From Oscillospiraceae bacterium (GTDB lineage Bacteria; Bacillota_A; Clostridia; Oscillospirales; CAG-272), in NCBI GenBank assembly GCA_015064195.1, contig SVSO01000126.1, positions 1-8,092 of the forward strand: 8,092 bases of DNA, in the 5' to 3' direction. Under the pieces are notes generated by a model, which searched no databases, was not told the origin of the DNA, and worked only from the letters and a program-made list of their open reading frames with translations. This document shows positions 1 to 6,205 of the stretch, in pieces. Position 1 is the first letter of the stretch. Each line of letters begins with the position of its first letter. A program made the translations under genes and the position numbers.

Positions 1-647
1 TGGCATCTCTTTCCATGGACGACCGGCTGTGCATCTGCAATATGGCCATCGAAGCCGGTGCGAAAAACGGCATTTTCCCGGTGGACGATGTGACGATGGC
101 CTACATGAAGGGCAGATGCGAGCGCGAGCCGGTGATCTTTTCGGCGGACGCGGATGCCGAATACGATGCGGTCATCGACATCGACCTCTCCGCCATCGTT
201 CCCACAGTGGCTTGTCCCCATCTTCCCGAAAATACCCGCCCCGCATCCGAGCTTTCCGATATCCGGATCGATCAGGTGGTCATCGGAAGCTGTACCAACG
301 GCCGCATGGAGGATATGGAGGCGGCATATCGCATCCTCGCCGGCAATCAGGTGGCGGAGGGCGTGCGGTGCATCATCATTCCCGCAACCATGGCCATCTA
401 CCGGGAATGCGTGGAGCGTGGCTATGTGACCGCGTTCATCGATGCGGGCGCGGTGGTATCCACACCCACCTGCGGCCCGTGCCTCGGCGGATACATGGGC
501 ATTCTCGCGGAAGGTGAGCGGTGCATCGCCACCACCAACCGCAATTTCGTCGGCAGAATGGGTCACGTGAAGAGCGAGGTCTATCTCGCATCCCCCGCAA
601 CCGCCGCCGCATCGGCACTGACCGGCTACATCACGGAGGAGAAATAA
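1..647 (+). CDS. leuC: 3-isopropylmalate dehydratase large subunit, C-terminal part (5' end outside window)
   Basis: This is the C-terminal half of the aconitase-type subunit that, with LeuD, isomerises 2-isopropylmalate to 3-isopropylmalate in leucine biosynthesis (cytoplasm). The reading frame is open from the window edge (first full codon at base 3), and the residues before the first in-frame ATG at 15 ([23 protein letters not shown]) already match the family, so that ATG is internal. The three cysteines that hold the 4Fe-4S cluster are visible: one in GSCTNGR (codon at 291-293) and two in [10 protein letters not shown], with the C-x59-C-x2-C spacing known for LeuC. The usual tail with [10 protein letters not shown] and [12 protein letters not shown] follows. 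The stop codon is one base before the leuD start, so the two genes are certainly co-transcribed. About half of the protein is missing to the left. Homology to homoaconitase is possible in principle, but the adjacent leuD and leuB favour leucine synthesis. Confidence 0.96.
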   Translation, partial: ASLSMDDRLCICNMAIEAGAKNGIFPVDDVTMAYMKGRCEREPVIFSADADAEYDAVIDIDLSAIVPTVACPHLPENTRPASELSDIRIDQVVIGSCTNGRMEDMEAAYRILAGNQVAEGVRCIIIPATMAIYRECVERGYVTAFIDAGAVVSTPTCGPCLGGYMGILAEGERCIATTNRNFVGRMGHVKSEVYLASPATAAASALTGYITEEK

Positions 648-648
648 C

Positions 649-1140
649 ATGAACACACAAGGAAAAGCTTTCAAATACCCGGACAACGTGGACACGGATG
701 TCATCATTCCGGCGCGTTATCTCAACACCCCCGATGCCAAGGAGCTGGCGCTTCACTGCATGGAGGACATCGACCGTGCGTTTGTCGGTCAGGTGAAGCC
801 CGGTGACGTGATGGTGGCAGGCTGGAACTTCGGCTGCGGTTCATCCCGGGAGCACGCGCCGCTGGTCATCAAAACCTGTGGTGTGGGCTGCGTCATCGCC
901 AAATCCTTCGCCCGCATTTTCTACCGCAACGCCATCAACATCGGCCTGCCCATCCTCGAATGCGAGGAAGCGGCGGATGCGATCGCGGCGGGTGACGAGG
1001 TGAAGGTGGACTTTGACACGGGCATCATCACCGACGTGACCACGGGAAAAACCTTCAAGGCACAGCCCTTCCCGGAATTCATCCAGAACATCATCCGCGC
1101 CGGCGGTCTGCTGGCATCCCTGAAAGAAGGCGCGAAATGA
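649..1140 (+). CDS. leuD: 3-isopropylmalate dehydratase small subunit
   Basis: The 163-residue swivelling-domain partner of LeuC completes the active site of isopropylmalate isomerase. The length matches the short LeuD type (about 160-170 residues) found in archaea and many Gram-positives, rather than the about 200-residue enterobacterial type. Visible landmarks are [16 protein letters not shown] near the N-terminus (about 10-25), [14 protein letters not shown] at about 58-71, which is the substrate-recognition loop and the serine/arginine signature of the family, and [16 protein letters not shown] at about 86-101. The ATG at 649 is preceded by GGAGGAG seven bases upstream, lying in the end of leuC. 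The 3' end overlaps leuB by ATGA, typical of translational coupling. Nothing looks broken or unusual. Confidence 0.97.
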   Translation: MNTQGKAFKYPDNVDTDVIIPARYLNTPDAKELALHCMEDIDRAFVGQVKPGDVMVAGWNFGCGSSREHAPLVIKTCGVGCVIAKSFARIFYRNAINIGLPILECEEAADAIAAGDEVKVDFDTGIITDVTTGKTFKAQPFPEFIQNIIRAGGLLASLKEGAK

Positions 1141-2207
1141 ACAAGAATATCGCAGTGATCCGCGGCGACGGCATCGGCCCGGAGATCGTAGATCGGGCCT
1201 TGGCGGTGCTTGACAAGATCGCGGAAAAGTTCGGTCACTCCTTCACCTATACCGATGTTTACATGGGCGGATGCGCCATCGACAAATTCGGCGATCCGCT
1301 GCCCGAATCGGAGCTTGCCAAGTGCCTCGCTTCCGACTCCGTGCTGCTCGGTGCAGTCGGCGGCGATAAGTGGAATTCTGTCCCCGGACATATGCGCCCG
1401 GAAAAGGGATTGCTTCGCCTTCGTGCCGGCATGGGCGTTTATTCCAACAACCGTCCGGCGAAGATCTGGCCTCAGCTGTCCGATGCATCGCCTCTCCGCC
1501 GCGAGATCGTGGAGCAGGGCATCGATTTCATTATCGTGCGGGAATTGATCGGCGGCATCTACTTCGGCGAGCATAAAACCGTCGATTGTGACGGCGAAAA
1601 GCAGGCCATCGACATCCTCACCTACAAGGAATCGGAGATCGAGCGCATCGGCCGCATCGGTTTCGAGACGGCGCGCAAGAGAGGGAAGAAGCTGTGCTCC
1701 GTGGAAAAATCCAACGTGCTGGACTCCAGCCGGCTCTGGAAAGCGGTCATGCACCGGCTGTCGGCGGAATATCCCGGCGTGGAGCTTTCGGATATGCTGG
1801 TTGACAACTGTGCCATGCAGATCGTCAAAAATCCGGCGCAGTTTGACGTGATCGTCACGGAGAATATGTTCGGCGACATCCTGTCCGATGAGGCTTCCAT
1901 GATCACCGGTTCCATCGGCATGATCCCGTCCTCCAGCCTCGGCGCATCCACCGTGGGACTCTACGAGCCGATCCACGGTTCCGCCCCCGACATCGCCGGC
2001 AAGGACATCGCAAACCCCATCGGCACGATCCTGTCGGCGGCCATGATGCTGCGCTATTCCTTCGATATGCCCGCAGAAGCGGACTGCATCGAAGCGGCAG
2101 TGTCGCGGCTGCTTGATGACGGCTATCGTACGGCGGATATTTTCTCCGACGGCGCGAAAAAGATCGGCTGTGCGGAATGCGGCCGGCTGATCGTTGAGAG
2201 AATGTAA
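1137..2207 (+). CDS. leuB: 3-isopropylmalate dehydrogenase
   Basis: NAD-dependent oxidative decarboxylation of 3-isopropylmalate to 2-oxoisocaproate, the third step of leucine synthesis. The protein has 356 residues, a normal LeuB length. Motifs in order: [11 protein letters not shown] (8-17), GAVGGDKW (72-79), [10 protein letters not shown] (87-96), [15 protein letters not shown] (131-145), [12 protein letters not shown] (190-201), [35 protein letters not shown] (221-255) and [20 protein letters not shown] (275-294). Residues equivalent to the substrate- and metal-binding set of the family are present: R96, R106, R135, Y142, K191, D223, D247 and D251. The [14 protein letters not shown] segment is typical of the NAD-specific isopropylmalate dehydrogenases, not isocitrate dehydrogenase. 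The start overlaps the leuD stop (ATGA) and has AAGAAGG upstream. It is the last gene of the leuCDB run and ends just before a strong terminator. Confidence 0.97.
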   Translation: MNKNIAVIRGDGIGPEIVDRALAVLDKIAEKFGHSFTYTDVYMGGCAIDKFGDPLPESELAKCLASDSVLLGAVGGDKWNSVPGHMRPEKGLLRLRAGMGVYSNNRPAKIWPQLSDASPLRREIVEQGIDFIIVRELIGGIYFGEHKTVDCDGEKQAIDILTYKESEIERIGRIGFETARKRGKKLCSVEKSNVLDSSRLWKAVMHRLSAEYPGVELSDMLVDNCAMQIVKNPAQFDVIVTENMFGDILSDEASMITGSIGMIPSSSLGASTVGLYEPIHGSAPDIAGKDIANPIGTILSAAMMLRYSFDMPAEADCIEAAVSRLLDDGYRTADIFSDGAKKIGCAECGRLIVERM

Positions 2208-2209
2208 AG

Positions 2210-2245
2210 AAAAAGGAAACCGTTCAGGCGAGCGGTTTCCTTTTT
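2210..2245. terminator. Bidirectional intrinsic terminator between convergent leuB and isomerase genes
   Basis: Inverted repeat GGAAACCG (2215-2222) / CGGTTTCC (2233-2240), extended inwards by TTC/GAG (with one G-T pair) around a 4-nt loop and outwards by A5 (2210-2214) / T5 (2241-2245). On the + strand the hairpin is followed by TTTTTGTGTT and sits 2 bases after the leuB stop. On the - strand it ends in TTTTTCTTT, about 9 bases beyond the isomerase stop. One hairpin therefore probably serves both convergent genes. Confidence 0.92.
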
Positions 2246-2254
2246 GTGTTAAAC

Positions 2255-3094
2255 TCAAAGCGACGCAAAATACTGACAGCGGCCGATGAGATACTGCCCC
2301 ACTTTGGCCATATAACGGGCGGCTTCGGGGCGCATTTCAATTGGCGTGTTCATGACAAACCTGCCGGCTACGTAGTTGAGGTTGCCGGTATAGCCAACCT
2401 CGGCCAGCGCGCGCATCACGGCCTCCCAGTCGATGATGCCCTGATGGGGGAGTGTGTGTATATCCCGCTTGCCGTCGTTGTCGTGAATGTGCGTACAGCC
2501 GATCCGTCCGCCGATCTGACGGAGTATCACTGCGGGATCGCCGGACAGATTGGCGTGTCCCACATCAAAGCAGACGGTGAACATCCCGCTGTCAAGGGCA
2601 TCCAGCAGCGAAAGCAGGCCCTCCGGTGCTTCCGTGATTGTGCCTCTGATGTTTTCGATGGCGATCTTCACACCGTATTCCTCCGCATACGGCAGCAGCT
2701 TCCGGTAGAAATCCAGGTTGTACGCGAACATTTCCGCCCGACCGCTCTCCGTATCACAGCCGATATGAGCGCAGGGATGCACCACGACCATCTGCGCACC
2801 AAGCCACGCAGAATGCTCCATGCTTTTCACGATCTCGCCAAACCGCCGCGCCGACCGATCTTCCTCCGCATAGCTTGACGCGAAGGGCGCATGGGTCTGA
2901 TCGAAGGTGATGCCCCGATCGGCGGCATAAGCGCGGATTTCCCTGTAAAAATCCCGGTCATGCTCGTCGGTGTAATACTCCTGCAGGTCGGCATTGAAAT
3001 CGATGGCATCAAATCCGGCATCCGCAAAGGCATCGATGGTTTTTTTCAGACCAAGCTCGTTGTGAAAATAAATGAAATTGCTGGAAAGCTTCAA
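2255..3094 (-). CDS. Sugar phosphate isomerase/epimerase-like TIM-barrel protein (AP_endonuc_2 / xylose isomerase-like superfamily)
   Basis: A 279-residue single-domain TIM barrel of the family of metal-dependent sugar isomerases, epimerases and related enzymes; the substrate is unknown. Visible family features: start strand MKLSSNFIYF, VVVHPCAH (H106), VKIAIENI (E147), FTVCFDVGHANLSGDP (D177, H180), CTHIHDNDGKRDIHTLPHQGIIDW (H202, H204, H217). The last metal ligand, a glutamate normally found in the eighth strand, appears replaced by V242 in NLNYVAGRF (codon GTA at 2369-2371). The start is TTG: a TGA stop lies in frame three codons upstream, and there is no ATG or GTG start near the N-terminus. 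AGGAG at 3106-3110 is 11 bases from the TTG, slightly long. It is a lone gene with a consensus promoter (3130-3158), divergent from the 93-residue gene and convergent with leuB. Cytoplasmic; no signal peptide. The fold is sure, the reaction is not. Confidence 0.88.
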   Translation of the reverse strand: MKLSSNFIYFHNELGLKKTIDAFADAGFDAIDFNADLQEYYTDEHDRDFYREIRAYAADRGITFDQTHAPFASSYAEEDRSARRFGEIVKSMEHSAWLGAQMVVVHPCAHIGCDTESGRAEMFAYNLDFYRKLLPYAEEYGVKIAIENIRGTITEAPEGLLSLLDALDSGMFTVCFDVGHANLSGDPAVILRQIGGRIGCTHIHDNDGKRDIHTLPHQGIIDWEAVMRALAEVGYTGNLNYVAGRFVMNTPIEMRPEAARYMAKVGQYLIGRCQYFASL

Positions 3095-3129
3095 GACTTC
3101 TCACGCTCCTTGTTTTTGATGATGGTAAC

Positions 3130-3158
3130 ATTATACCACGTTTGGCGGAGAATGTCAA
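3130..3158 (-). promoter_or_regulatory. Consensus sigma-A promoter for the TIM-barrel isomerase gene
   Basis: On the - strand, TTGACA (3158-3153), a 17-bp spacer, and TATAAT (3135-3130), with TG at 3138-3137 giving an extended -10. Both hexamers match consensus exactly. Predicted start of transcription is near 3123, about 28 bases before the TTG start codon. The spacer carries the 12-bp element shared with the AraC-regulator promoter. Confidence 0.9.
3138..3149 (-). promoter_or_regulatory. Shared 12-bp spacer element, copy 1 (candidate operator)
   Basis: TCCGCCAAACGT on the - strand, lying between the -35 and -10 of the isomerase promoter. The identical 12-mer occurs between the -35 and -10 of the AraC-regulator promoter at 7087-7098. 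A position between the hexamers would suit a repressor, but it could also be a lineage-specific promoter sequence. The identity is seen directly; the function is inferred. Confidence 0.5.
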
Positions 3159-3216
3159 GCTTCTGGCGAAAAAAGTGAACATCTCGTGAACACTCGCTGA
3201 AAATTTTCGCAAAGCC
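3159..3216. promoter_or_regulatory. Divergent control region with short repeats (candidate operators)
   Basis: The 58 bp between the two divergent -35 boxes contain a heptamer direct repeat GTGAACA at 3175-3181 and 3186-3192 (start-to-start 11 bp, about one helical turn). This is flanked by an inverted pair GCGAAAA (3166-3172) and TTTTCGC (3204-3210), the latter overlapping a 10-bp palindrome GAAAATTTTC (3199-3208). Such layouts fit regulator binding, but the repeats are short and part of the region is A/T-rich, so this is only suggestive. Confidence 0.35.
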
Positions 3217-3245
3217 TTGATTTTTGGACACAAATGTGATATACT
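3217..3245 (+). promoter_or_regulatory. Sigma-A promoter for the 93-residue small protein gene
   Basis: TTGATT (3217-3222), a 17-bp spacer, TATACT (3240-3245), with TG at 3237-3238 giving an extended -10 (TGATATACT). The A/T-rich palindrome just upstream could act as an UP-like element. Predicted transcription start is near 3252, leaving a leader of about 30 bases before the ATG at 3281. Confidence 0.8.
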
Positions 3246-3266
3246 TAGAATGCAAACTGATTTTAT

Positions 3267-3272
3267 GGAGGA
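3267..3272 (+). promoter_or_regulatory. Ribosome-binding site that sets the start of the small protein
   Basis: GGAGGA at 3267-3272 is 8 bases from the ATG at 3281, ideal spacing. It rules out the upstream in-frame ATG at 3224, which lies between the promoter hexamers and so upstream of the predicted transcript. It also favours 3281 over the second ATG at 3287. Confidence 0.85.
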
Positions 3273-3280
3273 TTCCACCC

Positions 3281-3562
3281 ATGAACATGGAAGATATCAA
3301 AGCAAAAATTGAAGAAATCGTCGGCAAGATCAAGAACGACGATGCCCTCAGAGCGCAGTTCAAGACCGAGCCGATCAAGGCCATTGAAAAGCTCATCGGC
3401 GTTGACCTGCCCGACGAAGCCATCGAAAAGATCATCGACGGCGTTAAGAGCAAGCTGGCCATCGCAGATGCGAAGGATAAGCTTGATGATGCCAAAGAGG
3501 ACGTTGGCGAAAAGCTGGGCGACCTCAAGAACGCACTCGGCGGACTGTTCGGCAAGAAATAA
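3281..3562 (+). CDS. Small charged helical protein, 93 residues, function unknown
   Basis: A 93-residue protein with no transmembrane segment, no signal peptide and no Cys, Trp, Tyr or His. It is very rich in Lys (17), Asp (12) and Glu (9). Residues 1-60 look like a compact helical domain: EDIKAKIEEIVGKIKNDDALRAQFKTEPIKAIEKLIGVDLPDEAIEKIIDGVKSKL. The pattern 'few-residue helix, DD-x-L-x-x-F-K-x-(D/E)P-x-K-A-I-E, G-V-D-L-P' recalls the leader part of Nif11/nitrile-hydratase-type (NHLP) precursor peptides. Residues 61-93 are a charged linker ending in ALGGLFGKK, with no Cys/Ser/Thr-rich core and no modification enzymes nearby, so a RiPP precursor is unlikely. I have the impression that similar stand-alone small proteins occur in other Clostridia, but cannot verify it here. 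It has its own promoter, strong ribosome site and strong terminator, so it is probably a well-expressed single-gene unit. Its codon choice (AAG, CTC/CTG, ATC) fits a real gene. Confidence 0.85.
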   Translation: MNMEDIKAKIEEIVGKIKNDDALRAQFKTEPIKAIEKLIGVDLPDEAIEKIIDGVKSKLAIADAKDKLDDAKEDVGEKLGDLKNALGGLFGKK

Positions 3563-3566
3563 CATC

Positions 3567-3601
3567 AAAAAACGCTCTCTGCACAAAGCAGAGAGCGTTT
3601 T
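3567..3601. terminator. Bidirectional intrinsic terminator between the small gene and the FAD oxidoreductase gene
   Basis: A perfect 14-bp stem, 3569-3582 with 3588-3601 (core ACGCTCTCTGC / GCAGAGAGCGT), around loop ACAAA. The A/T ends give a T-run on either strand: TTTT at 3598-3601 on +, TTTTTT (3572-3567) on -. It lies 4 bases after the small gene stop and 5 bases beyond the oxidoreductase stop, so it serves both convergent genes. Confidence 0.93.
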
Positions 3602-3606
3602 GCCGT

Positions 3607-6102
3607 TTAAATGGAATCGATCATTTTTGCAAATACCGGCGTGTCATCGTAGCGGATGATGGGGCCCATCATGGACACCGCCAGCCGCTTGCCGTCCATG
3701 AACGCGGTGAGCTTTGCCTTGATTTCGCCTGCGATCTCCGGATTTTTCGCCGCGATCCGGCAGAGGGCGGAGATGAGATTTGCCCGGTACTGGAACACGA
3801 AGTCCTCCCGGTCAACCATCAGATCGTACGGCTCGAAGGGGATCTCGTCAAGATAGCCCTCGTCGGCGATCATACCGAGGAGCACGGGCACAGCATCTGC
3901 CGCGCCGATCCGTCCCAGCGCACTGATGGCCGCAATGGAGCGGGGAACGATGTATTTTCTGCCCGCTTTTGCGATGTAGCCGTCCCGTTTTGCCGCCGCA
4001 TCCGTGAGGATCGATACGATTCTCTCAGAGGATTCGTCGAGAAGCGTCAGGGTCAGCGCGGCGTTGATGCGGGTCTTTTCATCGTCGGAATCCAGCAGCG
4101 CCGTCAGCAGCCCGCGCTTGCCGAGGGAGCGCGCCGACCACATGAAGTAGGCGGGGGCATCCGATGCCAGCCCTTCGGTGATGGCCGCATCGTCATCGCA
4201 CCACAGCGGGAATTCGTACACCTCGTCGCATTTCTGCTTTTCGATGCGGATGATCTCGTCCTCCGCCTTCAGGCATCCCGACGCATACAGCTTTGTGCGG
4301 AGCTCGTCCACATCCACATCCTTTGCGGAAATGCCGCCGCGGATTGCCATTGCCGCCAGTCTTGCCGCCGTTTCGCCGGATTTCTGCGCGTCATCCTTCA
4401 TGCGAAGACCCATGGCGATGTCGTGGTCAACGGACACGTTTCGACCGCCGGCGAGAATGCCGTCCACGCCCTTCGGAATGAGCGCGCCCATGGGAACGGG
4501 CAGGCATACGCCCCAGCCCCACATTCCGCAGATGGAGTTCCAATCCTCGTAGATCCGCGACTCCAGCATATTGTCCTTGCCGTGATTGTCCAGATTCGAC
4601 CAGCCGTAATAGACAGGCTTCACCGGCCATTTTCCGTCGATCATGTCGGCGAAGATCACCGTTTCCTCGCCCACGATGCGCCAGCCCTCGCGAAGGCCGA
4701 TGAGGGGCGCGACACCCATGTATTCCTTGTGATAGGAATCCCGCAGGTGGACGTGGGAGGAGATTGCCTTGATGACCGAGCGGCCGAAATCGTCGGGATC
4801 GTACTGATTCACGCGGCCGTTGTCAACGTAACCGTAACCGAGACGACCGTTCACATATTTGTAATAAACGCAGGAGAAGGGCTGCATTGCGCCGTCGATG
4901 GCACGTCCGCCCAGCATCTCGCATCCGGCGTTTACCAGTGCCGCCGAATCCGCCGAACAGTCGAGGACGAATTTGGCATCGGCTTCATGACGGACACCGT
5001 TTTCATACCACACCGCGCCGGTGACGCGATTGCCGGATTTTTTCACATCGGTGAAGATCGCGCCGTAGCGGAAATCACTGCCTGCCAGCGATGCATCGAT
5101 TTCGAGAATCTTCTGATCCGCACCGATGCCGCCGGTGGGGACAAATTTGCTGTTGTAGCCTTTCGCACGTTCATCCAGTGCACGGTAAACGCCGCCCTTG
5201 TAGCCGAAATAATAGCCCAGCACCGAGCCTGCCGTTCCCGCACCGCCGCCAACGGGGAGATTTTCCAGCCCCAGCACGCGCAGGCCTTCTTCCATGGCGG
5301 TGACAGCGGCGATGGCACCGGCTGTTCCAAGGCCGATGACGATCACGTCGAACGCGCCGTCCTGCACGGCTTCGGGGGCGGAAGTGGAAGCTTTGCCGGA
5401 GGGCAATGCCGCCGACGCGCCCGCATCATACGCCGCGAGGAAATTGTCATATGCCGCCGAGGGGATCCATGCCGCCGCGCCGAAGTCCATGCGGGATGCG
5501 GCGGGGGAATAGCAAAGCTCCGTGGCGATTTTGAGGATGTTTTCGTTGCTTTTCACCAGCTCTGCCCGCGCCGATGCAATGTCGTCGCCGCAGGGAAGGC
5601 TGTGGAGCGTCTGCTCCCCATCGTAATGATTGAGGGTGATCTGTGCCATCTCCGGCTCAGATGCACCGAAGAAGGCGTGGGAGACGAATTTTGACGTGGT
5701 GTCGATGATCCTGTTTGCCGTGAAGCTGTGATCGATGCCGAAGCCGCTGAAGGTGACGCGGTAGCCGTCATCCTCCGCCGCGATCTCCTTCAGACCGGCG
5801 AAAAAGTACAGATCCGCGCCGGAATCTGCCATGCGGTTCGCGATGATGGGCGTGATGGCGGGCAGCCATTCCGCGCCGTCAAAAAATACCTTGCGGCGGA
5901 TGCATTCGTCCTTCAGGTCGGATGCGGCGGCGGTGGTCGGTGCGAAGTCCGGCGCATTGCCGCCCTTGTATGCATTTGAAAATTCGCCGGCGGCGAGGCT
6001 GGAGGATTCCAGCACGACGGCGGAAAGCTTTGGATTGGCGGCGAGAATACCCGATGCGAGGGCGGTTGCGCCGAGGATCAGCAGATCGTAGGATTGTTTC
6101 AT
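3607..6102 (-). CDS. FAD-dependent oxidoreductase with extra N-terminal half and C-terminal HEAT-like region (PF12831-like)
   Basis: A large cytoplasmic flavoprotein of 831 residues; substrate unknown. The ATG at 6102 is chosen because AGGAG (6110-6114) lies 7 bases before it; an upstream in-frame start would add 13 residues without a ribosome site. Region 1 (about 1-245) starts YDLLILGATALASGILA, which has the hydrophobic strand and helix of a dinucleotide fold but not GxGxxG. Region 2 (about 250-590) is a full FAD fold: FDVIVIGLGTAGAIAA (GxGxxG at 257-262), ENLPVGGGAGTAGSVLG, strand end KFVLDCSADSA, and the second FAD-contacting stretch GVDGILAGGRNVSVDHDIAMGLRMKDDAQKSGETAA (about 546-579), all typical of the FAD_oxidored family. 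Region 3 (about 655-800) has helical, HEAT-like repeats (LLTALLDSDDEKTRINAALTLTLLD, SIAAISALGRIGAADAVPVLLGMI). The gene lies 103 bp downstream of an AraC-type regulator on the same strand, its likely controller. The family acts on varied small molecules, so no symbol is given. Confidence 0.88.
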   Translation of the reverse strand: MKQSYDLLILGATALASGILAANPKLSAVVLESSSLAAGEFSNAYKGGNAPDFAPTTAAASDLKDECIRRKVFFDGAEWLPAITPIIANRMADSGADLYFFAGLKEIAAEDDGYRVTFSGFGIDHSFTANRIIDTTSKFVSHAFFGASEPEMAQITLNHYDGEQTLHSLPCGDDIASARAELVKSNENILKIATELCYSPAASRMDFGAAAWIPSAAYDNFLAAYDAGASAALPSGKASTSAPEAVQDGAFDVIVIGLGTAGAIAAVTAMEEGLRVLGLENLPVGGGAGTAGSVLGYYFGYKGGVYRALDERAKGYNSKFVPTGGIGADQKILEIDASLAGSDFRYGAIFTDVKKSGNRVTGAVWYENGVRHEADAKFVLDCSADSAALVNAGCEMLGGRAIDGAMQPFSCVYYKYVNGRLGYGYVDNGRVNQYDPDDFGRSVIKAISSHVHLRDSYHKEYMGVAPLIGLREGWRIVGEETVIFADMIDGKWPVKPVYYGWSNLDNHGKDNMLESRIYEDWNSICGMWGWGVCLPVPMGALIPKGVDGILAGGRNVSVDHDIAMGLRMKDDAQKSGETAARLAAMAIRGGISAKDVDVDELRTKLYASGCLKAEDEIIRIEKQKCDEVYEFPLWCDDDAAITEGLASDAPAYFMWSARSLGKRGLLTALLDSDDEKTRINAALTLTLLDESSERIVSILTDAAAKRDGYIAKAGRKYIVPRSIAAISALGRIGAADAVPVLLGMIADEGYLDEIPFEPYDLMVDREDFVFQYRANLISALCRIAAKNPEIAGEIKAKLTAFMDGKRLAVSMMGPIIRYDDTPVFAKMIDSI

Positions 6103-6109
6103 GTGCGTT

Positions 6110-6114
6110 CTCCT
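6110..6114 (-). promoter_or_regulatory. Ribosome-binding site that sets the oxidoreductase start
   Basis: AGGAG on the - strand (within AAAGGAGAACGCAC) with 7 bases to the ATG at 6102. It places translation at MKQSYDLL, directly before the first strand of the nucleotide-binding-like fold, not at the upstream alternative start. Confidence 0.88.
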
Positions 6115-6128
6115 TTGATGGTTTTTGT

Positions 6129-6199
6129 GGATTTTCTGCAAACGATGCTATTATCATTTTACAGGATTTTTTGCGGAAAATCTATGCTGATTTTTACAG
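6129..6199 (-). repeat. Imperfect 35-bp tandem direct repeat in the oxidoreductase upstream region
   Basis: Reading the - strand, CTGTAAAA at 6199-6192 recurs at 6164-6157, and GCAAAAAATCC (6174-6164) recurs as GCAGAAAATCC (6139-6129), both exactly 35 bp apart. The two units match at 20 of 35 positions, with the matches at the ends. The second CTGTAAAA sits just before the -10. Direct repeats placed near the promoter are the usual form of AraC-family sites, but A-rich sequence makes chance matches easier. Confidence 0.4.
6150..6178 (-). promoter_or_regulatory. Possible activator-dependent promoter of the oxidoreductase gene
   Basis: On the - strand GATAAT (6155-6150) is a good -10, but the hexamer 17 bp upstream is TTCCGC (6178-6173), a poor -35. 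A weak -35 suits a promoter that needs an activator such as the AraC-type protein encoded just upstream. The predicted leader is about 40 bases. No terminator is visible between the regulator and this gene, so read-through from the regulator's promoter is also possible. Confidence 0.45.
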
Positions 6200-6205
6200 A
6201 ATGTT

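Noticed and set aside
921..2258. Long - strand reading frame (445 codons) opposite leuD and leuB
   Set aside because: It lies antisense to two confidently identified leucine genes, has no recognisable domain, and is expected from their GC-rich third codon positions.
2246..2878. + strand reading frame opposite the TIM-barrel isomerase gene
   Set aside because: It starts inside the terminator region and is antisense to a gene with family motifs; no ribosome site or known motif.
3224..3280. Upstream in-frame ATG extending the small protein by 19 residues
   Set aside because: This ATG lies between the -35 and -10 boxes, so it would not be transcribed; the GGAGGA site fits the ATG at 3281 instead.
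3281..3562. Small protein as a RiPP precursor
   Set aside because: The N-terminus resembles leader peptides, but the C-terminus has no Cys and few Ser/Thr, and no cyclase, radical-SAM enzyme, protease or exporter is encoded nearby.
4423..5694. Long + strand reading frame (423 codons) opposite the FAD oxidoreductase gene
   Set aside because: It mirrors the codon bias of the real gene; the protein is His/Ala/Val-rich without motifs and has no ribosome site or promoter.
6165..6182. Inverted repeat GATTTT/AAAATC between the regulator and oxidoreductase genes as a terminator
   Set aside because: A 6-bp A/T-dominated stem without G/C core is too weak for an intrinsic terminator; it may at most be part of a binding site.
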